This document shows positions 31,812-42,111 of a stretch of 64,000 nt of DNA, piece by piece; position 1 is the first letter of the stretch; each line of letters opens with the position of its first letter. The stretch spans positions 255,330,812 through 255,394,811 of the forward strand of contig NC_134531.1 in assembly GCF_050624435.1 (NCBI RefSeq), given 5' to 3'. The notes beneath the pieces were generated by a model that saw only the letters and a list, made by a program, of their open reading frames with translations, made no database searches and was not told the DNA's origin. The translations under genes were made by a program, and so were the position numbers. This DNA comes from Tenrec ecaudatus. Its lineage: Eukaryota; Chordata; Mammalia; Afrosoricida; Tenrecidae.

Positions 31812-32945
31812 TTTTAAAAATCATTTTATTGGGTTCTCATAAAACTATTATCACAACCCATGTGTCAAGCCCATTTGTACATATTGCTATCATTGTTTTC
31901 AAAGCATTTCTTTCTACTTGAGCTCTTAGTATCAGCTCCTAATTTTTTCCTCTACCTCCCCCTCCTTTACTTCCTCATGAGCCCTTGATAATTGATAAAT
32001 TATTAATATTTGTCATGTCTTGCACTGTCCAATGTATCCCTTTACCCCCTTGTCTGTTGTCCATCGCCGTGAGAGAGGGTTATAGAGAGGTCATTGTGAC
32101 CAGTTCCTCCGTTTCTCCCCCACCTTTCCCTTCCCCTCCTGGTATGGCTACTCTCAATATTGGTCCCACAGAGTTTATCTGTCCTGTATTCCCTGTGTTT
32201 CCAGCTCTTAGCTGTATCCATGTACATACTCTGGTCTAGCCAGATTTGTAAGGTAGAATTAGCATCATGATAGTGGGAGAGAGGAAGCTTTAAAGAACCA
32301 GAGTAAAGCCGTATGTTTCATTGGTGCTATACTGCACTCTGAATGGACCATCTTCTCCCCCACAACCCTTCTGTAAGGGGATGTCTAATTGTGTACAGAT
32401 TGGCTTTGGGCCTCCACTCTACACTCCCACCCTCATTCAAATAATGATTTTTCACTCTGGGTCTTTGATGTCTGATATCTGACCCCATCGACACCTCATG
32501 ATCACACAGGCTGGTGTGCTTCTTCCATGTGGACTTTGTTGCTTCTCAGCTACTGGCCGCATATTTGTCTTCACGTCTTTAAGACCCCAGAAGCTATATC
32601 TTTTGATAGCCAAGCACCATCAGCTTTCTTCACCACATTTGCTCATGTACCTGCTTTGTCTTCAGCAATTGTGTCAGGAAGGTGAGCATCTCAGATTGCC
32701 GGATTATTAGAACAAAGTGTTCTTGTGTGGAGGGAATACTTGAGTAGAGGCCCAATGTCCATCTCCTTCCTTAATACTGAACCTATAAATATATGTACAT
32801 AGATATATTTCCCCATCATCATATATGAATATATTTACATATGTACATGTCTGTATTTAGCTCTATAAATGCCCTTTGAATCCTAGTTCTGTCCTCTATT
32901 TCCTTTTACTTTCCTTTTGTCCCATTATCATGTTTAATCTTCATT
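31812..32945 (-). other. L1 3' UTR (1.1 kb)
   Basis: Pyrimidine-rich on the plus strand. Blocks such as CCAGATTTGTAAGGTAGAAT, GCATCATGATAGTGGGAGAG, CACACAGGCTGGTGTGCTTC and TTGATAGCCAAGCACCATCA recur in the L1 3' UTRs at 42112-44310 and, in sense, at 37756-37985. The frames within are not coding. Confidence 0.8.
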
Positions 32946-35440
32946 TGGGTTTCTGTTTTTCCACTTTGAAGAAAGATGATAGTATTTGGATCGGGATAGC
33001 ATTGAACGTATATAGTGCCTTGGGTAGAACTGACATCTTTTCTATATTGAGTCTTCTGATCCACAAGCATGGGATGCCCTTCCATCTGTTGAGGTCACCT
33101 TTTGTTTATTTAAGTAGTGTTTTGTAGTTTTCCTCATACAGATCTCTTGTTTTTTAAATCAGGTATATTCCTAGATATTTCAATTTGTGTTTGGCTATTA
33201 TGAAGGGTACCACCTTTTTTATCCCTTCTGCTGTGGCCTTGTCCGATGTGGTTAGTAGTCTGATAGACTTCTGTTTGTTGATCTTGTAACCTGCCCTCTG
33301 CCATATTCCTCCATTGCTTCCAGTACTCTTCTCATGGAACTTTTGGAATTTTCCATATATAAAAATCGTATCATCTGTGAATAACAATAGTTTCACTTCT
33401 TCCTTCACCAGACCTTTGATGCCTTTTGTTTTTTTGCCTTCTACTGTTAGCTAGGACCTCTAGTACAATGCTAAATAGGAGTGGGGACAAGGGAAATCCT
33501 TGTCTAGTCCCCTTTTGCAGCATTTATCATGTCTTTTCTCCATTGATTACCATATTGGCTGTTGATTTTTAATATATAGCTTGCATTATATTGAGGAATT
33601 TTCCTATATTCCTATCTTCTTGAGTGTCAAACAGGAATTGGTGTTGGATGTTGTGAAATGTTTTTCTGCATATAGCAATATTATCATGTGGTTCTTATAA
33701 CTTTCCATTTCAATGTGGTGAATAACTCTAATGGTCTTTCATATGTTGAACCATCCCTGAATCCCTGGTATGAATCCCACTTGGTCATGGCAAATTATTT
33801 GTTTTATATACTTTTGTATTCTGTTGGCCAGTATTTTGTTAAGGATTTTTGCATTGATGTTCATTAGGAATATTGGTCTGTAGTTCTCAATTTTTGTGGG
33901 ATCCTTGCCTGGTTTAGGTATCAGAGTTACACTAGCTTCATAGAAAGAATTTGGGAGTTTGCCATCTTTTTCTATGTTCTGGAAGAGTTTGTGTAGGATT
34001 GGTGTCAGTTCTTCCCTGAACGCTGGATAGAATTCTGTAATCCATCTGGTACATGGGATTTTTTGTTGTTGATCCTTTGATAACCTTGTCTATTTCATCT
34101 ATTGATATATGGCTGTTGAGATTCTTGACATCCTTTGGGAATAGTCTAGAGAGGGATGGTTTTCCCAAGAATTTGTCCATGTCTTCCAAGTTTCTGAATT
34201 CTCTGGAGTACAGTCCTTCATAGAACTCTGTATTTATCCTTTTGATTTCATTAGGGTCTTTTGTAATGTCGCCTTTTTCATCCCTCATCCTTGCTATTGA
34301 AATTTGTTCCTTCCTTTATTTGGTTAAGTTTGCCAGAGGTCTGTCAGTTCTATTTAGCATTTTGAAGAACCAACTTCTAGCAACATCAATTTTTCCCATA
34401 GTTTTCTTATATTCCCTCTTCTGTTATATCAGCCCTAATTTTTATTATGTATTTTCTTTTTTTATTAGCTGTATTGTTTTGTTGATTCTGCTCTAGTTGC
34501 TGTAAGTTTTGCACCAGTATATCAATAATGTCTCTCTTCCTTTTTCATGTGTGTATGTATTGCTATGAAACTTCCTCTGATAACTGCCTGTGCTGTGTGC
34601 CAGAAATTTTGGGACATTGTGTTCTCATTCTCATTGGTTTCTAGAAATTTCCTAATTTCATTTCTGATCTGGGCCAATACACACTCCGTTTGCAATACAG
34701 AGTTATTTATCCTGCAATTGTTTACCCTAGTTTTCTTCATCTTCCTTTTGTTGATTTCAGGCTTCTGACACAGTGGTCAAAGAGAGATCTGTATGATATC
34801 CATGTGTTTAAATTTATGCAGACTCGACTTATGCCCTAGCTTGTGGTCTATCTTCAAATATGTGCCATGTGAATTAGAAAATAACGTGAATATATTTGTA
34901 TTTGGGTGAACAGCTCTGTAGACATCCATAAGGACAAATCATCTAATTGTAGGGGTTAGGTCTTTAGCCTCCTTGTTGAGTTTCTTTGCCAGTGATCTAT
35001 CTTTCTCAGAGAGTGATGTATTGAATAACCTAGTATAATTGTTGAGGCTGTGGTTTCTATTTTCATCCTTTGGAGCATTTGATTGACATAGTCCACTGAA
35101 AGTTTGTTCAGTGAGTAAATTTTTAGAATGCATAGTGGTTCCTGGTCTATAGTTGCCTTGAGCATTATATATTGTCCGTCCTTATCTCTTTTTATGGTTT
35201 GCACTTTGAGATCAATTTTTTCCAAGATTAGGATTGCAACTCCTGCTTTTTAAAAATTGCTATTTACTTAGTATGTTTTTCTCCGGCCTTTGATTCTCAG
35301 CCTATTTTTTTTTTGTAATCTTGAGATGTGTCTCCTGTCGGCAGCAGACCAAGGCGGTGTATTTTCTAAGCCAATCTGTTAATATCTGTCTCTTGAGTTC
35401 ATGCCATTGATATCCAGGGTTATTACATCTATCTGTGGAT
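32946..35440 (-). pseudogene. L1 ORF2 (endonuclease, reverse transcriptase), broken
   Basis: L1 ORF2 encodes an AP-like endonuclease and a reverse transcriptase that copy L1 RNA into DNA at the nick. On the minus strand the N-terminal endonuclease is visible as NGMNS (about 35395-35410) and QETHL (about 35322-35340). The linker before the palm is seen in the frame 34288-33938 (GDITKDPNEIKRINTEFYEG, with later LEDMDKFLGK). The catalytic FADD box survives as FTDD at 33381-33370 inside [10 protein letters not shown]. The C-terminal part reaches about 32950. Frame changes, stops and missing blocks (notably around 33520) make it a dead copy. Confidence 0.88.
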
Positions 35441-35699
35441 TCTGTGAGGCTATTTTATCCCTCTTGTGTTGGGTATTTTCCTATCTCCATTTCTTTTCTG
35501 TGGTTTGTGCATATGTGTGTTTGTGATTCATTCTTCCCTTCTTTCTATTGTGGAACCAGTGTTATCTTGGGGGCTGTTTTCTCTTTGGATGCAGTTGTTT
35601 AGTGTGGTGGTCTCTTGTGTGTGCTTGGTGAGTGTTGTTCTTCTGCCCATGGATCAGCAAGGATCTTTTGTAGTGCTGGATTCCTTTAGTATATTCTTT

Positions 35700-36581
35700 G
35701 AGATTTTCCTTGTGCGGGAAGACTCTCACTTCTCCGTCAACTTTGATCAGTAATTTGGCTGGATAGAGTATTCTTGGGCTTGCATTATTTTCTTGCAGTT
35801 TTCAGAATACGTTGCTCCACTTTCTCCTTATCTTCACAGTGTCTGCTGATAGATCTGAGCATATTCTTATCTGTTTGCCTTTATATGTGATTGCCTGCAT
35901 TTTCCTTGGTGCTCTCATAATTTTCTCCTTTTCCTCATAGTTTGATAGTTTAACAACTCTATGTCTTTGTGACTTCTCGGGACTTAATCTAGCTGGTATT
36001 CTTTTGACCTACTGGATGCTTGCCTGGTTTTCATTCATTAAGTCGGGAAGTTTTCCTCCAAGAATTCCATCACTATTTTGGACATTGATTTCCTTGAAGT
36101 GCATTCCTCCGCTAAGCCAATTATTCTGATTTTGTCCCTTCTCATACCATCACACATAGCTCTGAGGCTTTCTTCAGGTTCTCTGATGGACTTGTTAGAC
36201 CTTTTCTCACTTTTATTAATTTCTGCTTATGAGTCCTCTAGGTCACTGGTGCAGTTCTCTGCCTTGTCCATTCGCTGTGCAAGGTTGTGAGTTTGCTATT
36301 AGTTTTTGTTATCTTGTCCTTTAGCTCTTGTATTTCCCTTTGATGCCTGGCCTTTATCTACTCTGTCATCTCACCCTTTTCTATAATGCTTCCCTCATGT
36401 CCTGTATGACTCCAAGCAGCATTCTGAAGAATTCTTTCTGTGGAAGGTCAACATCTGCCCTTTCTATGACTGCTATTAGGTCCAGATGGTCCTCTGGCAT
36501 TAAATTTTGTTTCTCTTTTCTGGTTGAAATTGTAGAAGCAGCGTTCTGAGTTTTGGTCAATTTATTGGAACTAGGTGCCAT
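35700..36581 (-). pseudogene. L1 ORF1 (RNA-binding protein), broken
   Basis: ORF1 makes the trimeric RNA chaperone of the L1 particle. The likely start is the ATG at 36581-36579 (MAPSSNKLTKTQ), chosen because the frame upstream runs into 5' UTR sequence. The N-terminal frame stays open to about 36381 and then shifts. A region rich in Leu, Glu and Lys on the minus strand (36380-36150) is the expected coiled coil. Near the C-terminus YPAKLLIKVDGEVRVFPHKE is readable at about 35770-35710, typical of the ORF1 C-terminal domain. Confidence 0.82.
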
Positions 36582-37540
36582 TTTCCCAGGTGTCTCAGAG
36601 CCCTGGGCTCTCTCTTTGGGAGGTTGGTGTTGGTGTTTCTGTAGGCTACCGATAGCCAACTGCCTTGAGAGGTTGTGTTTCACCTTTGTCCTGCTGATGT
36701 TTCCCTCTTGCCTTGGCCTATGCTTTGTGCTCCAGTCACCCTCAGGTCTCCGGAAGGACTGTTAACAGCTGTGCATGCTGCAGTCTGATGCAATGTATTG
36801 GCCCAAGTTCAGGGGAGTGTATTTTGGGCATGGATTAGGGATTGGGTGATCTGTTCCTGGCTAGTAGCATTTACCACAAGTAGGGTAGTGGGAGAGAGGG
36901 CTCACTACATCTATTATCATGCAGATCTACTGCTCAGAACATGGAGGGTGTGGAGTGGGTAGGCAAGATTGAATAGGGAGAAGGGAGAATGCAGTAGGCA
37001 AGCCCCAAAGGTTTGGATCCCTATGCCACAGATGCAGAAACTTCTTTGAGACTTGAGTCCGACACCTGGCAGGCCAAGAGTGTTGCTGCAAGATGGGAAC
37101 CTCTGGGGGGTGGGGGTTTGGCAAGGCATTGCTGGCCGGTGGGCCTGTGAAGGATGCCCAGATGGGATAGGTACTTCTGAGGGGTGGGTAGTGTGAGTTG
37201 GGTACCGGCTGGTAGATCTGCACAGAACACTGGGTAAGGGTGAAAGCCTCCAACATATGCCTGATTGACCTGTGGCACTATTAGAGGCAGAGCAGGAACT
37301 CTGAGCACTGTGAAAGAGGCAGCTGGTGGGCCCGAGGCCACGGGTATCTACAGGACGTGCAGGTGATGAGGTCGAAGGCAACTTCTGGTTCAGAGAAGTG
37401 CTCTGACTTGTCTTGAGAATTGACAGACAGACTTGATACCCCTACTTGGCCCCCAAATCTCCCCACTCACAGATCTCCACGGTGTTCTGGGTATGATCTC
37501 CCTGTCTGGTTGCCATCTTGGCCAAACCTCTGCACACTGG
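36582..37540 (-). promoter_or_regulatory. L1 5' UTR, internal promoter region
   Basis: About 0.96 kb, more GC-rich than its surroundings, between ORF1 and the 5' end. In L1 this region holds the RNA polymerase II promoter. Open frames of 61 to 154 codons on the minus strand at 36917-37466 overlap in three phases, have no domain, and are a by-product of the base composition. Confidence 0.7.
37512..37523 (-). promoter_or_regulatory. YY1-like site at the L1 5' end
   Basis: Minus strand reads GGCCAAGATGGC. In primate L1 a YY1 site CAAGATGGC at the very 5' end positions transcription start; the same motif in the same place here suggests a conserved design. Confidence 0.6.
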
Positions 37541-37747
37541 TTTTGTGATGAATCACTATGCTTTAATTATGTTCAATTTTTCACAATGAGAATACATCCT
37601 GTATATCAGATATTTTCATTATGATTCATAACAGTAGCAAAATTACAGTGATGAAGTAGAAACAAAAATAATTTTATGGTTGGAGGTCACCACAAGATGA
37701 GGACCTCTATTAAAGGGTCAAGGCATTAGGAAGGTTGAGAATCACTG
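37541..37747 (+). mobile_element. SPIN/URR1-like hAT transposon, 3' part
   Basis: CACTATGCTTTAATTATGTT, CATAACAGTAGCAAAATTAC, AATTTTATGGTTGGAGGTCA and the terminus GGAAGGTTGAGAATCACTG match, by memory, the 3' half of SPIN non-autonomous elements and the rodent URR1 family (hAT superfamily; SPIN is known for repeated horizontal transfer among tetrapods). The 5' half and its inverted terminal repeat are missing; the fragment starts exactly where the neighbouring L1 ends. Among afrotherians SPIN is reported from tenrec. Confidence 0.8.
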
Positions 37748-37755
37748 CCTTAGTA

Positions 37756-38668
37756 CAAGAATAGTTTGTTCTAATAGTTGGGCATTGTATGATACTCAAC
37801 TTCCTGACATGATTTCTGAAGACAAAATACGTGCCTAAGCAAATGTGATGAAGAAAACTGATGGTGCCTGACTAATAAAAAATATAGTGTCTGAGGCCTT
37901 AAAGGCTTATAGTTAAACAAATGGCCATTTAGCAGGGAAGCAATAAAGCCCATATGAAAAAAGAACACCGGTCATATTGATCATGTGGTTTAAATGGGAA
38001 GATTTATCAGAAGTTCTAAAACAAGCAACCAAATCAATGTGAAGCAGCGTGGATGTAATGGAGACCCAAAACTCGCCTGTACAATAATTAGATAGTCCCT
38101 CACAGAAAGTCCACATGAAAGGGATGAAAAATCCAGGTTGCAGTATGGCACTGATGAACCAGATAACTATCCTCTAGTTATTTAATATTTTCACCCCTTA
38201 CTTATATGGTTTTCATTTGTGTTAGCTCACTATCATGGTAGATTTGCATATGTTCATTTGTACATGTAAGATCACTCAGTACATGAAAGCCCAAATAGAT
38301 AACCCTTCAGGAACAGTAGCAAGAGTAATGGGTCCCTAAAGCTGTGGGAAGAGGAGGGGTGGGAGGGAGGGAGTGGGGAGTTGATCGCATTGGTGACTGT
38401 ATAACCCCACTTGATAGGCTCAAACAACAGAATTTTATGTGAATGGATATATTGGATTGTGTAAGATGTGGGGGGGAAACTATTATAGAAAAAAAGAGTA
38501 AAGGTTTCTGGGGACTCTTGTCAGGGAAGGAGGGGATGAAAAGGAGTTGGCATCAAGGGGTTCAGGAAGAAAGAGAATGTTTTGAAACTCTAGTAACTAT
38601 TGTATAATAGCACTTGATGTGACTGAACTGTGGAATGTTATGGGATCTGTAAGAGCATCCAATAAAAA
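37756..38668 (+). mobile_element. L1 3' UTR of a second subfamily, sense
   Basis: 37756-37985 is a diverged version of the L1 3' UTR (compare, in reverse, 32500-32720). From about 37986 it continues into sequence absent from the L1 at 31812 (GAAGATTTATCAGAAGTTCT; ACCCTTCAGGAACAGTAGCA; GGGATCTGTAAGAGCATCCA) and ends CCAATAAAAATG. The same 3' part recurs in antisense at 44615-45005, so it is a real subfamily terminus. Confidence 0.7.
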
Positions 38669-38708
38669 TGAAAACAGACAAACAAACAAACAAATAAATA
38701 AGAAGACA
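38669..38708 (+). repeat. A-rich tail (ACAA/AATA units)
   Basis: AAAACAGACAAACAAACAAA followed by TAAATAAG is the poly(A)-derived tail of the preceding element. Confidence 0.85.
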
Positions 38709-38900
38709 AAAGTTAGAAACAAAGAGGAAGAAATCATAGTTGAAATGTAAGGCCTTGGTGTAATAAATGAAGCTGGGGATCACATGATAAAATTTTGTGA
38801 AATCAAATGATTTCTTCCCCACAAAGTAATTTTTTTAAACAATGCAAGACAACTATTCACGTGGACTTCTCCAGAAATCACATTTGCTGTAATTAAGCTG
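38709..38900 (+). mobile_element. RTE copy at 38.7-40.0 kb, segment 1
   Basis: GTTAGAAACAAAGAGGAAGA, TAAGGCCTTGGTGTAATAAA, GGATCACATGATAAAATTTT and ACGTGGACTTCTCCAGA are the RTE endonuclease region. Confidence 0.85.
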
Positions 38901-39077
38901 GCATCCACGACTCGGCTCAAAACCTCAAGCTGCTCCTCAAGAGAAAGACAAGCCTTTCTACTCCCTTAGTTGTTACATTCTTAAAAAACTATAGGGGCAG
39001 TTCTAGCCTGGCCTATAGGGATACCCTGAGTCAGAAACAAGTCAATAGCAGTGAGTTTTGTTGGTTGTTTGTTTTTG
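38901..39077 (+). mobile_element. AfroSINE nested in RTE
   Basis: CAAGCTGCTCCTCAAGAGAA, ACTATAGGGGCAGTTCTAGC, CCTATAGGGATACCCTGAGT and AAGTCAATAGCAGTGAG, followed by a T/G-rich tail GTTTTGTTGGTTGTTTG. It separates the two halves of the RTE endonuclease. Confidence 0.85.
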
Positions 39078-40007
39078 GGGAAGAGATGATTAAGAAGCTT
39101 AATGTCAATTGCTCGAATCAGCTCAGTGGCAGATTGTGTGGTATAGACCATCAATTTCTCATAAATAAGTTCAGATTAAAGTTGAAGAAAATTAAAATAA
39201 GACCATTAGAGCCACAATCTGACATCGAATATATCTCAAATGATTTTTGATACCATCTCTAGAACAAATTTTCCACATTGAGCACAAATGACATAAAATC
39301 TGATGACCTGTGGGATGACATCCAAACATCATACATGAAGAAAGGAAAACGTCACTGAAAGTATAGTAATGAAACAAAAGACCATATCGGATGCCAAAGA
39401 GTCTCTGTAATTTTCTCTTAATCATAGAGTAGTTAAGGCAAATGGAAGAAATGATGAAGTCAAAGAGCTGGACAGATATCCTGAAAAGGCAGCTCAAAAA
39501 GCCATAGGAATCAATTATAATGAAATATGAAACTACCTAGAGTTGGAAAACCAAAAGGGAAGCACAAACTTAATATATCTTAAACTGAAGAACTGGCACT
39601 GAGTGAAGATGTAAAAGCTGCACTGACAGCAACAGCAAAATCAAGATTCCAAGGTTTGACAGAATACTAATTAAAATATTTAAACAAGCTGATGAATTAC
39701 TGGATGCACTCAATCACCTATGCTAAGACATTTGGAAGATAGCTACTTGGCATATTGACTGAAAGAGGTCCATATTTGTATCCAAAGAAAGGTGACCTTG
39801 CAGAATATACACATTATAGAAATAGATCATTGATGTCCCATGAAAGTAAAATTTTGCTGAAGATATTTCAACAATAATTGCAACAAAACACTGACAGGGA
39901 GCTCCAGGAATTTAGTCAGAATTCAGAAGAGGGCCATGAAATAAGGAAAATCATTGCTGATATCAACATGACCTTGGCTAGAAGCAGAGAATGCTAGGAT
40001 AAAAATA
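39078..40007 (+). mobile_element. RTE copy, segment 2 (endonuclease to mid RT)
   Basis: ATAGACCATCAATTTCTCAT, GATGACATCCAAACATCATA, TTGGAAAACCAAAAGGGAAG, TGAAAGAGGTCCATATTTGT, AAGTAAAATTTTGCTGAAGA and AAGCAGAGAATGCTAGGATA run through the RTE protein until shortly before YADD. Stops and shifts throughout. Confidence 0.88.
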
Positions 40008-40011
40008 TTTG

Positions 40012-40270
40012 TTATTGTTAGGTGCCATCAAGTAGCTTCTGACCCATAGGTACCTTATGAAAAACAGAATGAAAACTGTCCAGTCCTGCACCATCTTTAC
40101 AATTTTCCCTGTGCTTGAGCCCACTGTTCCAGCCAATATGTCACCCATCACCTGAAGGGTCTTCTTTTTTGACCCCCTCCACTTTACCGAACATGATGTC
40201 CTTCTTCAGAGATTGGTCTCTCTAGCCAATATGTCCAAAGTATTGAAGATGTAGTCTGGTCATGCTGTGT
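40012..40270 (-). mobile_element. Antisense RTE 3' end abutting sense RTE
   Basis: TTATTGTTAGGTGCCATCAA, CTGACCCATAGGTACCTTAT, CAGTCCTGCACCATCTTTAC, ACCGAACATGATGTCCTTCT and CCAATATGTCCAAAGTATTG are the antisense RTE 3' blocks. Its position right after the sense RTE segment truncates that element. Confidence 0.88.
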
Positions 40271-41878
40271 TTTATTGATTATGCAAATAAAATGCTTACT
40301 TAAGTATTTTAATGATTTCTCAAAAGTACTATGCTGTACAGTATCTTTCATATTTTTCGCCTTTGACACAGTGTAGCCTTACCACTTTGCTATCTCTCTT
40401 TATAAGTTGATCATATGAGAGTTTTCCCTTTTGGATAGGTTTCCACGTTAGTTTCCAGCTTTCATAGGTTTCACTATAATAAAACTATTATGAATTAATT
40501 AATTACTGCTCTTCATAGTGATTGACTTGGTAGTTTGGAACAGCCTTTCAACTGAAAATGGCTATGATCTGAAAAATGTTCATACCAGTTTGAATGTACT
40601 TAGGAACCAAGAGATCAATTAATATAGAATGACGGGAAAGTACAGAGATGTAATCTTGACATTCTTTACTGATTTTTCTTGAGACATTTGACAATTCCAA
40701 AGGTTAAGAAGGCAAGCAAAGGTTTAAATAGGGCATGGAACTTCAGAAGTACAGACATACTAATCTTCAGATTTCCAAGGAGGCAAGTATAGTAATATAT
40801 GTGAATGAGATAAAGAAAAAACTTCTCATGAATGGAAATTGTACTTAAAATTATCTCCATTATTTACTGGATCAGATTTAAAATTTAAATTGATTTAAAA
40901 TTGGGAGTCACCTAGTTGAGCTGTTTGGTAAACAAAATTTCAGTTAGAGAAAACTATTTTGTTTATAAAATACCATTCAATTTAATTTAAGTAGTGAAGA
41001 ATACCTGCAGGGATAGGGTGCTTTTTAAAAAAGGATTATCTCTATGGGATCAATTTGATGATACCACTCAAAAAAGTACACAGGAGATTTGGAAATTAGG
41101 GAGTATATGTGAGCCAAAGAGGAACACTGCTGAAAAGGAGTGTATACATGGAGGCATCATCTGAAGAAGTTAATCAATGACTTCTGAGTAATATGTAGAA
41201 ATTGTTGAATACATTTATATTCTCAATGACTGTAACAAGAAAAGTAAAAGGATCATGAGATGACAGGATGATGAGAGAAAAAATCTTGATAAATAATGAA
41301 AAATATGACACTACATTGGAATCAAGTAATAGACATCTAAGCACTCGACTTAATTTGAAAACATTCACCACAATTTGTACATACCTTTATAATACTCTTC
41401 ATCCAAGCTATAATTCAATTAAATATATCAAAATAAAGTTATAAGGTTGTAAAAGGTAAAATAAGAAAAATGTGTTCTTCATTTCATAGGGGTCTTTTCG
41501 AGGATCAACTCTAATATTACCTTTTTTCAGGATCTCTAACTTTCCCATTTATTGCCCTGAAAATATGCTTTTTATTTTGTTCTGGTAACTACTATATATG
41601 GTTCCTTTTTCAAAATGCCTCTAACTAATTGTTTATTAAGTGCTGGTTATTCTATTGACATGAATTCCCTCTGTCCTAACTCTAACCATTAACTATTGCA
41701 GAGCAGACTATGAATAGGTTAATTATGTTGACTGAATATATAGTTAGTGATAGCCATATTCTTTCTTCTTAAAACAAACCTATTTGGTTTGCCAAATTCC
41801 CTTTTCGGAATAAAACAAAACAAACACATCCATGGTAATTAGCAAACGTTTGTCCTATAGTCAGGATACAGTGTTGTT
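40271..41878. other. Unassigned AT-rich DNA
   Basis: 1.6 kb with no recognised repeat, RNA gene or meaningful frame. Confidence 0.4.
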
Positions 41879-42075
41879 ATTCTCCCCGCCATTGAGTCAA
41901 TACTGACTCATCTTCATGCTACAGGACACGGTAGAACTTCCACTGAGTTTCCACCTCACTAACTGTTTACAGGAGGAGAAAGCTCAGTTTCTCTCATGCG
42001 GGGGAGCTGATAGTTTTGAACTTTGGACTTTGAGGACCTCAAACCAATTCTTTGTTGTTGTTGTTGCTGGTACCA
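41879..42075 (-). mobile_element. AfroSINE, antisense
   Basis: CCGCCATTGAGTCAATACTG, CTCATCTTCATGCTACAGGA, CACGGTAGAACTTCCACTGA, GGGGAGCTGATAGTTTTGAA (antisense B-box region) and CTTTGGACTTTGAGGACCTC. A (TTG)n run follows at 42051-42066. Confidence 0.75.
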
Positions 42076-42111
42076 ACTTTGCAGATGTGGAGACAAATAA
42101 ATTTAAGTAGT

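Larger units (their letters stand above)
31812..37540 (-). mobile_element. Near full-length L1, antisense, with internally deleted ORF2
   Basis: All parts of an L1 in order on the minus strand: 5' UTR (37540-36582), ORF1 (from 36581), ORF2 (about 35440-32946) and a long 3' UTR (about 1.1 kb, 32945-31812) with terminus TTTTATTGGGTTCTCATAAA. At 5.7 kb it is the longest element in the window. ORF2 is about 2.5 kb, clearly shorter than the usual 3.8 kb, so there are internal losses, besides frameshifts. Not capable of movement. No target duplication found; its 5' end abuts the SPIN-like fragment. Confidence 0.9.

Noticed and set aside
36917-37466. Minus-strand frames of up to 154 codons in several phases
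   Set aside because: They lie in the L1 5' UTR upstream of ORF1, overlap one another in three phases and show no domain.
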